Shown here: positions 1-9,908 of the stretch, piece by piece | Position numbering within the stretch: the first letter of the stretch is position 1 | Layout: the number at the start of each line of letters is the position of its first letter | DNA from: Marinosulfonomonas sp. | GTDB taxonomy: Bacteria > Pseudomonadota > Alphaproteobacteria > Rhodobacterales > Rhodobacteraceae | Direction: 5' to 3' | NCBI GenBank assembly: GCA_015488685.1 | Contig: WFNH01000074.1 | Coordinates: 1 to 64,000, forward strand | DNA: 64,000 nucleotides | Notes under the pieces: generated by a model | Seen by the model: only the letters and a program-made list of their open reading frames with translations | The model's database searches: none | Told to the model about the DNA's origin: nothing | Translations under genes and position numbers: made by a program

Positions 1-373
1 CCAGGGGGGCGGTATAAACCGTCACCTTTTCCTGCGCATTCTGCATGAACTGCGCGCGGTCGGCCTCCATGGTGTTCTGGTAATACCGTAAACCGGCATA
101 AGACATCAGCCGCCCGCCCGTGGTGCTGATCGCCTCGTATTCCTGCACACATTTCAGCAGACCCGCGGCATCCAGATCCGCCAGCTTGCCCTCGTATTTC
201 GCTGCAAAATCCGCACATGCCTTTTCCAGCCACGCCATATCCCGCGCAAATTCCGGTGCGTCCGGCGCGGGGTAAAGATCACTCAAATCCCATTCCGGCA
301 GATCACCAAAATTACCGGTGCCACCGGCAGCAGAAGTTGCGTCAAAAACGGGGGCAGGGAGAGCATTGAACAT
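1..373 (-). CDS. M3-family oligoendopeptidase, N-terminal part (runs off window edge)
   Basis: Minus-strand open frame from ATG at 373 to the window edge: MFNALPAPVFDATSAAGGTGNFGDLPEWDLSDLYPAPDAPEF...; typical oligoendopeptidase F N-terminus. Not in supplied ORF track because it has no stop in the window. Confidence 0.75.
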   Translation of the reverse strand, partial: MFNALPAPVFDATSAAGGTGNFGDLPEWDLSDLYPAPDAPEFARDMAWLEKACADFAAKYEGKLADLDAAGLLKCVQEYEAISTTGGRLMSYAGLRYYQNTMEADRAQFMQNAQEKVTVYTAPL

Positions 374-533
374 CAAGGGAACCTCTTTGTGACTGTTTCA
401 AACCACATAAGGGTGCACGGGTGTGCAGTGCAAGGGGGCTGCCCTTCTTCTTGCTGTAAATACCTGTGCCGCAGGCATCAGGCGAGCCCCGTCAGGGGCG
501 AGCCTCGGGTGACGCCGTCAGGCGGCACAAATC

Positions 534-2582
534 CTACCGCTTGCGCCACAAATGCGCATAGCTGGCAAATATCCCCTGAACCTTGGCCAACAGGCGCAAC
601 CGCAACCGTTCAGGCGGCAATTCGCTGTGCTGCAAGCGCTCCACAATCACCTCGGGCGGGCAGGGCAGGTCGGCCACCGGATCATAGTATCGCGGATAAT
701 CGATTAGCACCGCATGAACCATCTGCGCCAGCGTGGGCGAAGCCTGCCGCCGCTCCGGCACCTCGGCCATATCCCGCGTCAGCCCCCACCCAGCATAAAA
801 CGGCATGCCCAGACAAGTCACAGATCGCCCGCGCAACAGCGCCTCGAATCCCAGCAGAGATGTCATGGTCCAGACCTCGTCCACCACATCAATCAGCGCT
901 ACAGGGTCGGCATCCTTTAGCACCAGATCTGCGTATTTCATTATATCCGTGGCCGTCACGGCCCCATCCCGCAGGCCCGCCTCGACATCTGGGTGGGGTT
1001 TGTACAGGATCACCGCATCTGGGTTCTCGCTTCGCACCCGTTTCAGCAAATCAAGGTTGCTGGAAATTTCGGAACAACCCTTGCGCATCGAGGCATCATC
1101 CTCGACCTGCCCCGGCACCAGTATCCGCCGCCCCTTGGGTAAGTCCGGCAGGCGGGCGCTACCAACGTTGTATTTGCTAACCCCCGCATGGGTCAGACAG
1201 GAAATCAGCCGTTTGGCGCGGTGCTGCTCGACCTCGCCCAAATGGACCGAGGCCGCGATCAGCCGTTCCAGACGGCTTTCCCGTGTCGGGTCGTAATAAA
1301 TCCCCAGATCATCCGCCACCAGCGACAGCGGTGCAGTCAGGTTCGCGCCCAACCCGCGCGAGCGCAGAAAGCCGTCCTCGATGCGCAACTGCGCTTCGTC
1401 CGACACGGTTTCCCGGCCTGCCCAAACCATCCGCTTTGCGCCACTTTGGTGGGCCAAAGCACGGGCCTTCTCGGCCCCCTTTGCAAACCGCATCTTGCAG
1501 TAACGTCCGTAAAACGCCTGCAACGGCGCGCGTTTCCACAGGCGCATGCCTGTCGCCACATAACCGCGCCGATCCTCGCGCCATGCCCGCACCTGTGCTT
1601 CCAGCGCATCGACAACATCTTCAAGCGCACACAGCCGGTCGCGGTAAGGATCATACCATTCCGGATACAGGATCATCGACGCCGCAAACAGTTGCGCACG
1701 GGTCAGCGTGCGCTGGCGCCGTGCCAACGGGGTTTCATCCTGCGTCAGCCCCCATCCGGCGTAAAACGGCGTGCCGAAAACGCGGGGTTTGTGGCCCGCC
1801 ATGATCGCCTCGAACCCCAGTTGCGAGGACACGGTGTAGACCGCAATAGCCCCGTCCATCAGCGCCCAAGGCGAGACCGGTTCGGTCAGCAAAGAAACCC
1901 GCCTGCTGGTATCCGCGGCACTGTAATATCCCTTGCGGTGGCCCGCCAGGGTTTCGGGGTGGGTTTTGATGATCACCTGCGCGCCGGGGTGCTCTTCCTG
2001 CGCGAATACCAGCATTTCCTGAAATCTGGCGCGGTCTGCCCCGCTGGCGGTGACCGAGGCATCGCCTTTGGTCTGATCAACCACTAACACATATCCGGGG
2101 GCGGGCAGGGGGATGTCGGGATCATGGGCGTTGTATTTTGACAGATCGGCCGCCTTGATCCGTGCCATCGCGTTACGGGCGCGGTTCAGCAGGGCGGTGT
2201 CGTCCAGCGGGTGTGTGGCCAGCAGTGTTTCCAGATCGCTGACGGTGGACGGGTCGAAATGCACGCCGCTTTTGTCCAGCAACAGGCCCAAAGGGGGTTC
2301 GCCCGACCGGCCCGGATGGATCGAGCGCAGGAACGCATCCTCGACCCGCAGGATGGGCGCGTCGGTGTGGCTGGCCACCGCTTCGCCGCGTGGCGATGTC
2401 GGGCTTTTGCCCCAGACCCCGACCATATCCCCGTCCGCGGGTTTACCCAGCTTGATGTCGTATCCGGCCAGTTGCAGGATACGTCTGATGCGGCTTTGGG
2501 TCAGGAACCCGCCGTTATATACAAAAAGCCGCCGGCGGGTTTCCCCGTCGGCGGCCTGTGTTTCATTATGCAGTGGCATCAA
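534..2582 (-). CDS. kpsC: Capsular polysaccharide beta-Kdo transferase, KpsC-like (tandem duplicated domain)
   Basis: Two internal copies of the PFYAGWGLT...RR...T..Q...A....YP.YYDP motif and paired EDGFLRS/EDAFLRS motifs. Confidence 0.85.
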   Translation of the reverse strand: MMPLHNETQAADGETRRRLFVYNGGFLTQSRIRRILQLAGYDIKLGKPADGDMVGVWGKSPTSPRGEAVASHTDAPILRVEDAFLRSIHPGRSGEPPLGLLLDKSGVHFDPSTVSDLETLLATHPLDDTALLNRARNAMARIKAADLSKYNAHDPDIPLPAPGYVLVVDQTKGDASVTASGADRARFQEMLVFAQEEHPGAQVIIKTHPETLAGHRKGYYSAADTSRRVSLLTEPVSPWALMDGAIAVYTVSSQLGFEAIMAGHKPRVFGTPFYAGWGLTQDETPLARRQRTLTRAQLFAASMILYPEWYDPYRDRLCALEDVVDALEAQVRAWREDRRGYVATGMRLWKRAPLQAFYGRYCKMRFAKGAEKARALAHQSGAKRMVWAGRETVSDEAQLRIEDGFLRSRGLGANLTAPLSLVADDLGIYYDPTRESRLERLIAASVHLGEVEQHRAKRLISCLTHAGVSKYNVGSARLPDLPKGRRILVPGQVEDDASMRKGCSEISSNLDLLKRVRSENPDAVILYKPHPDVEAGLRDGAVTATDIMKYADLVLKDADPVALIDVVDEVWTMTSLLGFEALLRGRSVTCLGMPFYAGWGLTRDMAEVPERRQASPTLAQMVHAVLIDYPRYYDPVADLPCPPEVIVERLQHSELPPERLRLRLLAKVQGIFASYAHLWRKR

Positions 2583-2585
2583 TCC

Positions 2586-3716
2586 CTAATTGCCTGCCAA
2601 TGTATTGATCGTATTGGCAGAATTCAGGGTGCCCATCCATGCGGACAGGGTTTTGCTCCACTGAACGAAAGGTGCCTCGGTGATATAGATTGTATCACCA
2701 TCGTGGATCATGAAATCCCGAGCCATGAATATGCCGTTCGGCTTGGTCATGTCGAGGACATAGATCATGCGCTGGTCTCCGCGCAAATCCTTGCGGTTCA
2801 GGACAGCGTTTGCAATATCCGCATGTTCGGTGCGCAGGATAAACACGCCTTTCGGATCCGCAATATTCGAGCTTAGTCCCCCGACCTGTGCGATGGCTTC
2901 CATTGCTGACATATTTTGCGAAGCGAATTTGACACGGCTTTGCGCGCCTGTTGCGCCAAGGGCTGTAAAGTCGCGTGTATCCTGTTCAATCAGGATGCGA
3001 TCCCCGCCTCGTAGGGGGATGTCCAATTCCGGATGTTTATATAGATCCTCGAACCATATTTTACCTTGCCGTTTTCCGCGGATCACCGTGATTTGTGTGA
3101 CTTCGGGTTCGACGGAAATACCGCCCGCTTTAGCCAGCATTGTGCTTAAGGTGCGGGTCGGGCGTTCAATTGGATACACCCCTTGGCCCCCAACGCCACC
3201 TACGATGGATACTGTGGCCCCGTCACCTGCCAGCCGCCTGACAACAACCTGTGGGTCCGGTGTTTGTTTGTCCAGTTTCTGTGTGATAATCCGGCGCAAG
3301 GCTTCGGGTGAATTGCCGGCGGCACGTATGCGCCCCGCGTAAGGAATAAAGATAAACCCGGCACCATCTACCTGAATCTCTTGCAGGGGGGTCTCGCTAC
3401 TGCCTGGTGCGCCCAGTAAGGGATCATCAACATTTTCCCAAATGGTCAGGCCCAAAACATCCCCCGGATGGATCGTATCAGAACCGACAACGCCGGCATT
3501 GATGAAATCTTTGGAAAAACCCAACGCGGGAATAACATTGGTTTTACGGGTGACGTTGTCGTTAACGGTCACGACAAAAGCATTGCCATCCTTTTCAACC
3601 GAGCCTGAATAGATTTCGCGTTTGGTCGGGCCGGAACGCGGCAAACCACACGAAGAAACCACGGCAACTGCCGCAGTCAGGGCCACTGCTTTGGCCAGTT
3701 TTGAACCCGTAAACAT
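2586..3716 (-). CDS. Polysaccharide export outer-membrane lipoprotein (Wza/KpsD-type)
   Basis: Lipobox-like VSSCG; PGDVLGLTIWE and SLBB-like segments; sits between kpsC and kpsS. Confidence 0.8.
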   Translation of the reverse strand: MFTGSKLAKAVALTAAVAVVSSCGLPRSGPTKREIYSGSVEKDGNAFVVTVNDNVTRKTNVIPALGFSKDFINAGVVGSDTIHPGDVLGLTIWENVDDPLLGAPGSSETPLQEIQVDGAGFIFIPYAGRIRAAGNSPEALRRIITQKLDKQTPDPQVVVRRLAGDGATVSIVGGVGGQGVYPIERPTRTLSTMLAKAGGISVEPEVTQITVIRGKRQGKIWFEDLYKHPELDIPLRGGDRILIEQDTRDFTALGATGAQSRVKFASQNMSAMEAIAQVGGLSSNIADPKGVFILRTEHADIANAVLNRKDLRGDQRMIYVLDMTKPNGIFMARDFMIHDGDTIYITEAPFVQWSKTLSAWMGTLNSANTINTLAGN

Positions 3717-3814
3717 TACGCCGGGTCTCCTTTATATTATTATTATCTGCCTCAAGATTGAGTGGCAAGTTACGGGAAACAGGTTATTTAATCCAGTCTT
3801 TGATTGCGACAAGG

Positions 3815-5107
3815 CTAGTTAACGATGTGCAACTGTTGCCTTGGTGCCGCGTTTCCCGCCTTAAGTGCATCGTATGGGTCTTGTGGTGCCAGCACCAGAT
3901 CAACCGCCAGTCGCATCAACTGATCCCGCCCCCGTGCCGAATAAAACCCGCCCGGAATTTGCGATGTTTCCAGCAAATACTGGCGATATTCCTTATAGGC
4001 GCGCACATCGGGGCGATCCGGTTTGCCAAAGAATTCGTCCAGCGGCAGGGTGGATACCAGTTCCGGTTTGTCAAAAACGGCCACCCCAAATACCTTCAGC
4101 GGAATTCCGCGTCGCAACACTTGCAAGGCGGCGGTGGAATTCACCGTCACAGCGCTTCGGGCGTGGTCCAGCAATTGTGCCAGTTTGCCGCCCGGCACAT
4201 AATGCACCCGACCGGCAACCCCGTGTTTTTCGGCCAGTTGCACCACCAGACGCCGCAAGGCAAGGCGGCCATTTTCCAGCGGATGCGCCTTGAAAACAAG
4301 GTGGTGATGGGTTGGCGCGCCTTTGGCAAAGCCCGCAATAACCAGCTCCAGAAAATCGGCCATCGATGTAAACGGGCTGTGCGCCTGAAAGCTGCTGTCA
4401 TGTTCCAGTTGTAGCAACGCCAGATGGTAAGGATACCCCCCGCGCATGATCCGCCGTGTTGCCACACGGCGGCTGACCCAATGGGCTGGCATCATCAGCA
4501 GGCGGCGTAGATACAGCCGGAATTCGGCCACCACCCCCAAATCGCGGTGTGGCTTGAAATGGCGATAGGCGCTGTTTTTGAACATCACGAACCAGTGGTA
4601 AAGCGCGCCGTAAAACACATGCTGGCGCATGTCGCCCCAATGGGCCGGTGCCTCGGGGCTGGTCAGTTCGGTGTCGGCCAGAACCTTGCGCATGTCATCG
4701 ACCGACATATCCATCAGGCGGGAATGACCGTTGCTGCCGCCGCGTTCATAGGTCACCCAGTAGGGGCGCAAATAGCCCTCTTCGAACACATGCACCGTCA
4801 GTCCGGCGGCTTTGGCGTATTTCACGGCCGCGGCGTGGATAAAACGGGTGTCACCATACAGAACGATGTCGGTCACGCCTTTTTCAGCCACAATCGCGGC
4901 AAACCGGGCGGGCCAGTTTTCCTGCGGTTCCTCAAAGGGAATGTAGCTGTTTGTATCAGCCCAGAACGCACGATCCCCCGCATTGAACCCGACCCGCCAC
5001 ACCTGCGCCCCGGCCGTGCGCAGCATTTTGCCCAGCCGGTTGAAAAAGGGTCCATGCGGCCCTTGAAGAAACAGAAAACAGCGATCCGCGCCGGTTGCCT
5101 TACCCAT
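3815..5107 (-). CDS. kpsS: Capsular polysaccharide export/Kdo transferase, KpsS-like
   Basis: FLQGPHGPFFNRLGKML start and HVFEEGYLRPYWVTYERGG motif. Confidence 0.85.
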   Translation of the reverse strand: MGKATGADRCFLFLQGPHGPFFNRLGKMLRTAGAQVWRVGFNAGDRAFWADTNSYIPFEEPQENWPARFAAIVAEKGVTDIVLYGDTRFIHAAAVKYAKAAGLTVHVFEEGYLRPYWVTYERGGSNGHSRLMDMSVDDMRKVLADTELTSPEAPAHWGDMRQHVFYGALYHWFVMFKNSAYRHFKPHRDLGVVAEFRLYLRRLLMMPAHWVSRRVATRRIMRGGYPYHLALLQLEHDSSFQAHSPFTSMADFLELVIAGFAKGAPTHHHLVFKAHPLENGRLALRRLVVQLAEKHGVAGRVHYVPGGKLAQLLDHARSAVTVNSTAALQVLRRGIPLKVFGVAVFDKPELVSTLPLDEFFGKPDRPDVRAYKEYRQYLLETSQIPGGFYSARGRDQLMRLAVDLVLAPQDPYDALKAGNAAPRQQLHIVN

Positions 5108-5324
5108 AACACCCTATAAATAACGATTACGCCTTTGGTTTTAACGAAAACTCGTGATCTGTCACGCAGTTTTCCGTCATTGTCCCGGGTTCCCCCGATT
5201 GTGTGGCGTTTTCCCTTTAATTGGGGTTAATCTGGTAACAATCCCTGCGGCAATTCGTATATTTCTTTGTATTGCGAGTCGGGGCGGCAGGGGCTAGGTC
5301 TGTCCGGCAAACAGGAGTGCGGCA

Positions 5325-5924
5325 ATGTTCACGGGGATTATCACGGATATAGGTCAGGTTCTGGCGGTCGAGATGCGCGGCGATATGCAGGCGCGGATCA
5401 GCACCGGCTATGACGTGGCGGGCATCGACATTGGTGCGTCCATTGCCTGTGATGGGGTCTGCCTGACGGTGGTGGCGCTGGGCGCGGATCCGCAAAACTG
5501 GTTTGACGTGCAGATTTCGGCGGAAACGCTGGACAAAGCCAACCTTGGCAAATGGGCCAGTGGCAAGCGCGTGAACCTTGAACGCGCGCTGAAGGTCGGG
5601 GACGAATTGGGCGGGCATATCGTGTCCGGCCATGTGGACGGGTTGGCCGAAATCATCGCCATGCAGGACGAAGGCGACAGCACCCGCGTTACCCTGCGCG
5701 CGCCCGATGCGCTGGCCGGTTTCATCGCCCCCAAAGGTTCGGTCGCGCTGAACGGCACGTCGCTGACGGTGAACGAGGTAAATGGCACCGATTTCGGCAT
5801 CAATTTCATCCCCCACACCAAAGCCGCCACCACATGGGGCGATGCGGTAGTGGGGGATATGGTCAATCTGGAGATCGACACGCTGGCCCGTTACGTTGCG
5901 CGATTGCGGGAGTGGGGCCAATGA
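5325..5924 (+). CDS. ribE: Riboflavin synthase alpha chain
   Basis: MFTGIITDIGQV start, SVALNGTSLTVNEVNG motif; rib gene cluster. Confidence 0.95.
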   Translation: MFTGIITDIGQVLAVEMRGDMQARISTGYDVAGIDIGASIACDGVCLTVVALGADPQNWFDVQISAETLDKANLGKWASGKRVNLERALKVGDELGGHIVSGHVDGLAEIIAMQDEGDSTRVTLRAPDALAGFIAPKGSVALNGTSLTVNEVNGTDFGINFIPHTKAATTWGDAVVGDMVNLEIDTLARYVARLREWGQ

Positions 5925-6490
5925 CCCTTGGCCATAACAACGGCCCGACAATGGCCGCCGGTACGGGATTTCGCAAGTATTGCTGGAGCAAGGCCCGTGC
6001 CGACCTGCTGCCCAAACTGCCGATTGAGGTGATCCGCCGCCGTGTGAAACGCGCCGCGGAACTGGGGCTGGATTATAAATCCTACGCCTCGATCCGCGCC
6101 ACCAGTGGCCATGATGTGGTGGCGTTCCTGTTTTCCTCGAATGCGCTGCGCATGCTCAAGGCAAACGGTGGCCTGCCTGCGGAGCGGGGCGAAAAACTGG
6201 TCGCATTGCAACGCTGCGGTCGTCTGGTCGCCGTGCAATCGCCGCTGACCCCGCAGGATATGCAACGCGCCGCCGCCAAGGCCGACATCCCGCTGGACAC
6301 CATCATCACAGCACCCGGCCTGCACCATACATGGGGCCAGACCCGCGCCATTCTGCTGACCGCCCTTGACCCGCAAAACCTGCCCGCTGACCGCGTAGTG
6401 GCCATTGGCGACACCGCGCTTGAACGCGACTGGTGCGCCGCTGGCCGTCTGGCCGGATACCTAACTGCCGAAACCTTTTTCGGCGCCTGA
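5921..6490 (+). CDS. Conserved hypothetical protein embedded in the riboflavin operon
   Basis: ATG at 5921 overlaps the ribE stop; uninterrupted 189 codons; followed directly by ribB. Confidence 0.75.
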   Translation: MTLGHNNGPTMAAGTGFRKYCWSKARADLLPKLPIEVIRRRVKRAAELGLDYKSYASIRATSGHDVVAFLFSSNALRMLKANGGLPAERGEKLVALQRCGRLVAVQSPLTPQDMQRAAAKADIPLDTIITAPGLHHTWGQTRAILLTALDPQNLPADRVVAIGDTALERDWCAAGRLAGYLTAETFFGA

Positions 6491-6503
6491 ACAGGACATA
6501 TCA

Positions 6504-7601
6504 ATGACCGAAACCCCTACCGCCATTTCCCCGATCGAAGACATCATCGAGGACGCCCGCAACGGACGCATGTTCATTCTGGTGGATCACGAGGATCGCG
6601 AGAACGAGGGCGATCTGGTGATCCCCGCACAGATGGCCACCCCCGAGGCGATCAATTTCATGGCCAAACACGGCCGTGGTTTGGTGTGTCTGACCCTGAC
6701 CGGCGAGCGCATCGACGCACTGGGCCTGCCACAAATGGCGTCGGGCAATTCCAGCCGCTATGACACGCCCTTTACCGTGTCGATCGAGGCCCGCGAAGGC
6801 GTGACCACCGGCATTTCCGCCCATGACCGCGCCCGCACGGTGGCGGTGGCCATCGACCAAAGCAAAACCGCCGCCGACATCGCTATTCCCGGCCATATCT
6901 TTCCCCTGCGCGCCCGCGAAGGCGGGGTGCTGGTGCGCGCTGGCCACACCGAAGCCGCCGTGGACGTCAGCCGTCTGGCTGGTCTGAACCCCTCGGGCGT
7001 GATCTGCGAGATCATGAACGAGGACGGCAGCATGGCCCGTCTACCCGACCTGATCGAGTTCGCCAAAGCACATAATCTGAAAATCGGCACCATTTCCGAT
7101 CTGATCGCCTATCGCCGCCGCCATGACCATCTGGTGAATGAAACCGCCGTGCGGGCCGTGACAAGCGAATTTGGCGGTGACTGGATGATGCGGATTTTCA
7201 CCGATGAAACCCAAGGCGCCGAACATATCGTGCTGTCCAAGGGCGACATTACGGGTGATGATCCTGTGCTGGTGCGGATGCACGCCCTGAACCCGCTCGA
7301 GGATGTTCTGGGCCTTGGTCCCAGCCCTGCTTGCGAATTGCCTGCCGCCATGAAGATGATCGCGGACGAGGGGCGCGGGCTGATCGTGCTGCTGCGCGAT
7401 ACCGAAATGAAACTGTCGGACGAGGACGAACAGGCGCCACGCACCCTGAAGCAATACGGGCTGGGGGCGCAGATATTATCGGCGCTTGGCTTGAAACGTC
7501 TGGTGCTGGCCACCAATTCACCTTTGCCCAAGGTCGTCGGCCTTGAGGCTTACGGGTTGTCCATCGAGGGCACCCGCGCCATACCGAAGGAGATGATCTG
7601 A
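6504..7601 (+). CDS. ribB: 3,4-dihydroxy-2-butanone-4-phosphate synthase with C-terminal RibA-like (RibX) domain
   Basis: EDIIEDARNGRMFILVDHEDRENEGDLVIPAQ and HGRGLVCLTLTGER motifs; C-terminal half RibA-like but lacks the GTP cyclohydrolase II Cys cluster. Confidence 0.92.
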   Translation: MTETPTAISPIEDIIEDARNGRMFILVDHEDRENEGDLVIPAQMATPEAINFMAKHGRGLVCLTLTGERIDALGLPQMASGNSSRYDTPFTVSIEAREGVTTGISAHDRARTVAVAIDQSKTAADIAIPGHIFPLRAREGGVLVRAGHTEAAVDVSRLAGLNPSGVICEIMNEDGSMARLPDLIEFAKAHNLKIGTISDLIAYRRRHDHLVNETAVRAVTSEFGGDWMMRIFTDETQGAEHIVLSKGDITGDDPVLVRMHALNPLEDVLGLGPSPACELPAAMKMIADEGRGLIVLLRDTEMKLSDEDEQAPRTLKQYGLGAQILSALGLKRLVLATNSPLPKVVGLEAYGLSIEGTRAIPKEMI

Positions 7602-8158
7602 TGGCCGCCAATGAACAGCACTACACCCCGCCGCTGCCCGCGTTCGAGAAACCCGTGAAGCTGCTGATCGTGGTTGCGCCTTATTACAAGGATATCGCCG
7701 ATAATCTGGTGGCCGGTGCCAAGGCTGCGATCAAGGGGGCGGGGGCCACCTTTGATCTGGTCGAGGTGCCCGGTGCGCTGGAAATTCCCACCGCCATTGC
7801 CATTGCCGATGCCACCAGCAATTTCGACGGTTTTGTCGCGCTGGGCTGTGTGATCCGTGGCGAAACCACCCATTACGACACTGTTTGCAACGACAGCAGC
7901 CGCGCCCTTTCGCATATGGGATTGCGCGGTATTTGCATCGGCAACGGCATCCTGACCGTGGAAAACCGCGAACAAGCCGAAGTGCGCGCCGACCCCGCTG
8001 ACCAGAACAAAGGTGGCGGTGCTGCAATTGCGGCCTTGCATCTGGTGGCATTGTCGCGCAAATGGGGCCGCGAGACAAAAGGGATCGGGTTTTTACCCGC
8101 CTCCGAAGAATTCCTGATGGCCGATGGCGGCCCCGACAATGGACCCGAGACAGCATGA
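7601..8158 (+). CDS. ribH: 6,7-dimethyl-8-ribityllumazine synthase
   Basis: VPGALEIPTAI, GCVIRGETTHYD motifs. Confidence 0.95.
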   Translation: MAANEQHYTPPLPAFEKPVKLLIVVAPYYKDIADNLVAGAKAAIKGAGATFDLVEVPGALEIPTAIAIADATSNFDGFVALGCVIRGETTHYDTVCNDSSRALSHMGLRGICIGNGILTVENREQAEVRADPADQNKGGGAAIAALHLVALSRKWGRETKGIGFLPASEEFLMADGGPDNGPETA

Positions 8159-8610
8159 CCGATAAACGCCAAATGAAATCTGCCGCCCGCCTTTATGCAG
8201 TGCAGGCGCTGTTTCAGATGGAACACTCCGCCCAAACCATCGACGCCGTGCGTCAGGAATTCGAAGATCATCGTTTCGGTGCCACCTATGACGGTGACGA
8301 AATGGCCGAAGGCAACGCCAACCTGTTCCGCGATCTGTTGGAAAATGCGGTGGATGCGCAAGGACCAATCGACCAGATGACCGACCGCGCGCTGGTGGCA
8401 AAATGGCCGCTGAAACGCATTGACCCGACCCTGCGCGCGCTGTTTCGCGCCGCCGGTGCCGAACTGCTGCGCATGGACACGCCGCCCAAGGTGGTGATCA
8501 ATGAATATGTGGATGTCGCCAAGGCATTCTTTCCCGATGGCCGCGAACCCAAATTCGTCAACGCCGTGCTGGACCACATGGCGCGCGAGGCCAAGCCGGA
8601 AGCGTTTTAA
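8155..8610 (+). CDS. nusB: Transcription antitermination protein NusB
   Basis: ARLYAVQALFQME, PPKVVINEYVDVAKAFFPDGREPKFVNAVLD; ATG overlaps ribH stop. Confidence 0.93.
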   Translation: MTDKRQMKSAARLYAVQALFQMEHSAQTIDAVRQEFEDHRFGATYDGDEMAEGNANLFRDLLENAVDAQGPIDQMTDRALVAKWPLKRIDPTLRALFRAAGAELLRMDTPPKVVINEYVDVAKAFFPDGREPKFVNAVLDHMAREAKPEAF

Positions 8611-8702
8611 GCGGCTTTCGCCCAATGCGACAAGAAACCGCTTGGAATCATTCCAACCTTTGCTAAACTGCCCGTAGCGCATCTAGCCAAGGAATGTGAC
8701 CA

Positions 8703-9017
8703 ATGCCCAAACTGATCAGCCTTTATATCCGCAATGTCCTGTTCGGCTTTGCCCTGTCCGGCGTTTTTGTCGGCGCAATGCTGTATCTGAACATCGCGAA
8801 TATGTGGCATCTGGTCAGCACCTCCAGCATGGGCTGGGTGGCGGCGCTGATGCTGTTCATGTTCAACGGCATTGTGTTCGCCGGCGTGCAATTCGCCATC
8901 GTGATCATGCGGATGGAAAAGGATGACGACCCCAAAGGCGGCAAGCGTGATCCGTTGATTGTGGAACTGCAACCGATTGCCATTCCGGTGGACGAGGGGC
9001 AGGGACCGCGCCGGTAA
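8703..9017 (+). CDS. Small membrane protein
   Basis: Two predicted hydrophobic segments; good coding context. Confidence 0.7.
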   Translation: MPKLISLYIRNVLFGFALSGVFVGAMLYLNIANMWHLVSTSSMGWVAALMLFMFNGIVFAGVQFAIVIMRMEKDDDPKGGKRDPLIVELQPIAIPVDEGQGPRR

Positions 9018-9246
9018 GGGCTTGGAGCGTTAGGTGTTTGGGGACCGCAATGTCCTTATCCGCAAAATAGCCATATTGTGGGCTTACCTGCCATTCGGGT
9101 TTTGAAATCTTGTAGATGTCACCATTAAAGAGATCATTTGTGTCCACCGTTAAGAACTTAGAGAATCCAAGCTATCGAGGATGGTCAACTTCGGATCATT
9201 GGTTGGCTATTAAAAACCACGCATAAGCTTTTCAGAAAGCACATAA

Positions 9247-9459
9247 ATGAAGTATATATATAGTGCCTTCGGTGTGATTTTTATGCTGTGGTTGTTTTTC
9301 AAAGTATTTTATGCGGTGCTGTCACCAGGCGTGACAGCCTCCTGTCTTACACGCGCACGAGAGGCCGCAGATAGAAATGACCCCGAACTTATCGCCAAAT
9401 ATTTCGCGTCAAGCTGCGCGCCCATAATGTTAGAAGACCAGCTGAAACTCCGTAATTGA
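9247..9459 (+). CDS. Hypothetical short membrane-anchored protein
   Basis: 70 aa ORF with N-terminal hydrophobic segment; no family recognised. Confidence 0.4.
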   Translation: MKYIYSAFGVIFMLWLFFKVFYAVLSPGVTASCLTRAREAADRNDPELIAKYFASSCAPIMLEDQLKLRN

Positions 9460-9613
9460 CGCGCATAGGTGATGTGGAGTTATTATTGCCGCTCTGCAGA
9501 AGATTTCCAGAAATGGCTCATAGCTGCTACCCATTAACCTGAACCCCACACCCAAAACCAGTCTACCCAACTCGTTTAGAGAAAGGATGTGTTTTCTGCC
9601 AATAAACTCAAAT

Positions 9614-9777
9614 GTGGCGGGCCCGCGCAGGCCGTGGGGTGCGTAAATTCCCGAGAACCTGTATGTACAGGTGGGTGCCGGGTAAATGGACCAGGATCCA
9701 GACAGAGCCAGCTCCCTTTCGGTTGAGTAAGGCCACCGGAATTGAACCCCGTTTACGAGAAAGGCAGAACCCGCCAC
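9614..9777. ncRNA. Candidate structured ncRNA (about 164 nt, strand and family unresolved)
   Basis: Closing stem GTGGCGGG (9614-9621) / CCCGCCAC (9770-9777), internal hairpin ACCTGTA-TG-TACAGGT (9657-9672); intergenic next to rpoH; size and closing stem reminiscent of 6S RNA, but no family signature was confirmed. Confidence 0.35.
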
Positions 9778-9836
9778 TGCTTAACCTAGGGGGCAGGGGG
9801 GCTGCATACAAGGGCCGCCCGACCGCAAGACATCAA

Positions 9837-9861
9837 AAAGGCGGCATAATTTGCCGCCTTT
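9837..9861 (-). terminator. Rho-independent terminator of rpoH
   Basis: aaaggcggc-ataattt-gccgccttt hairpin; on the minus strand it is followed by a T-run (gccgcctttttga). Confidence 0.75.
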
Positions 9862-9908
9862 GTCAGTTAATGCAGTTTCGCGGGATTTATGGGTCTGGCC
9901 CTGACAGC

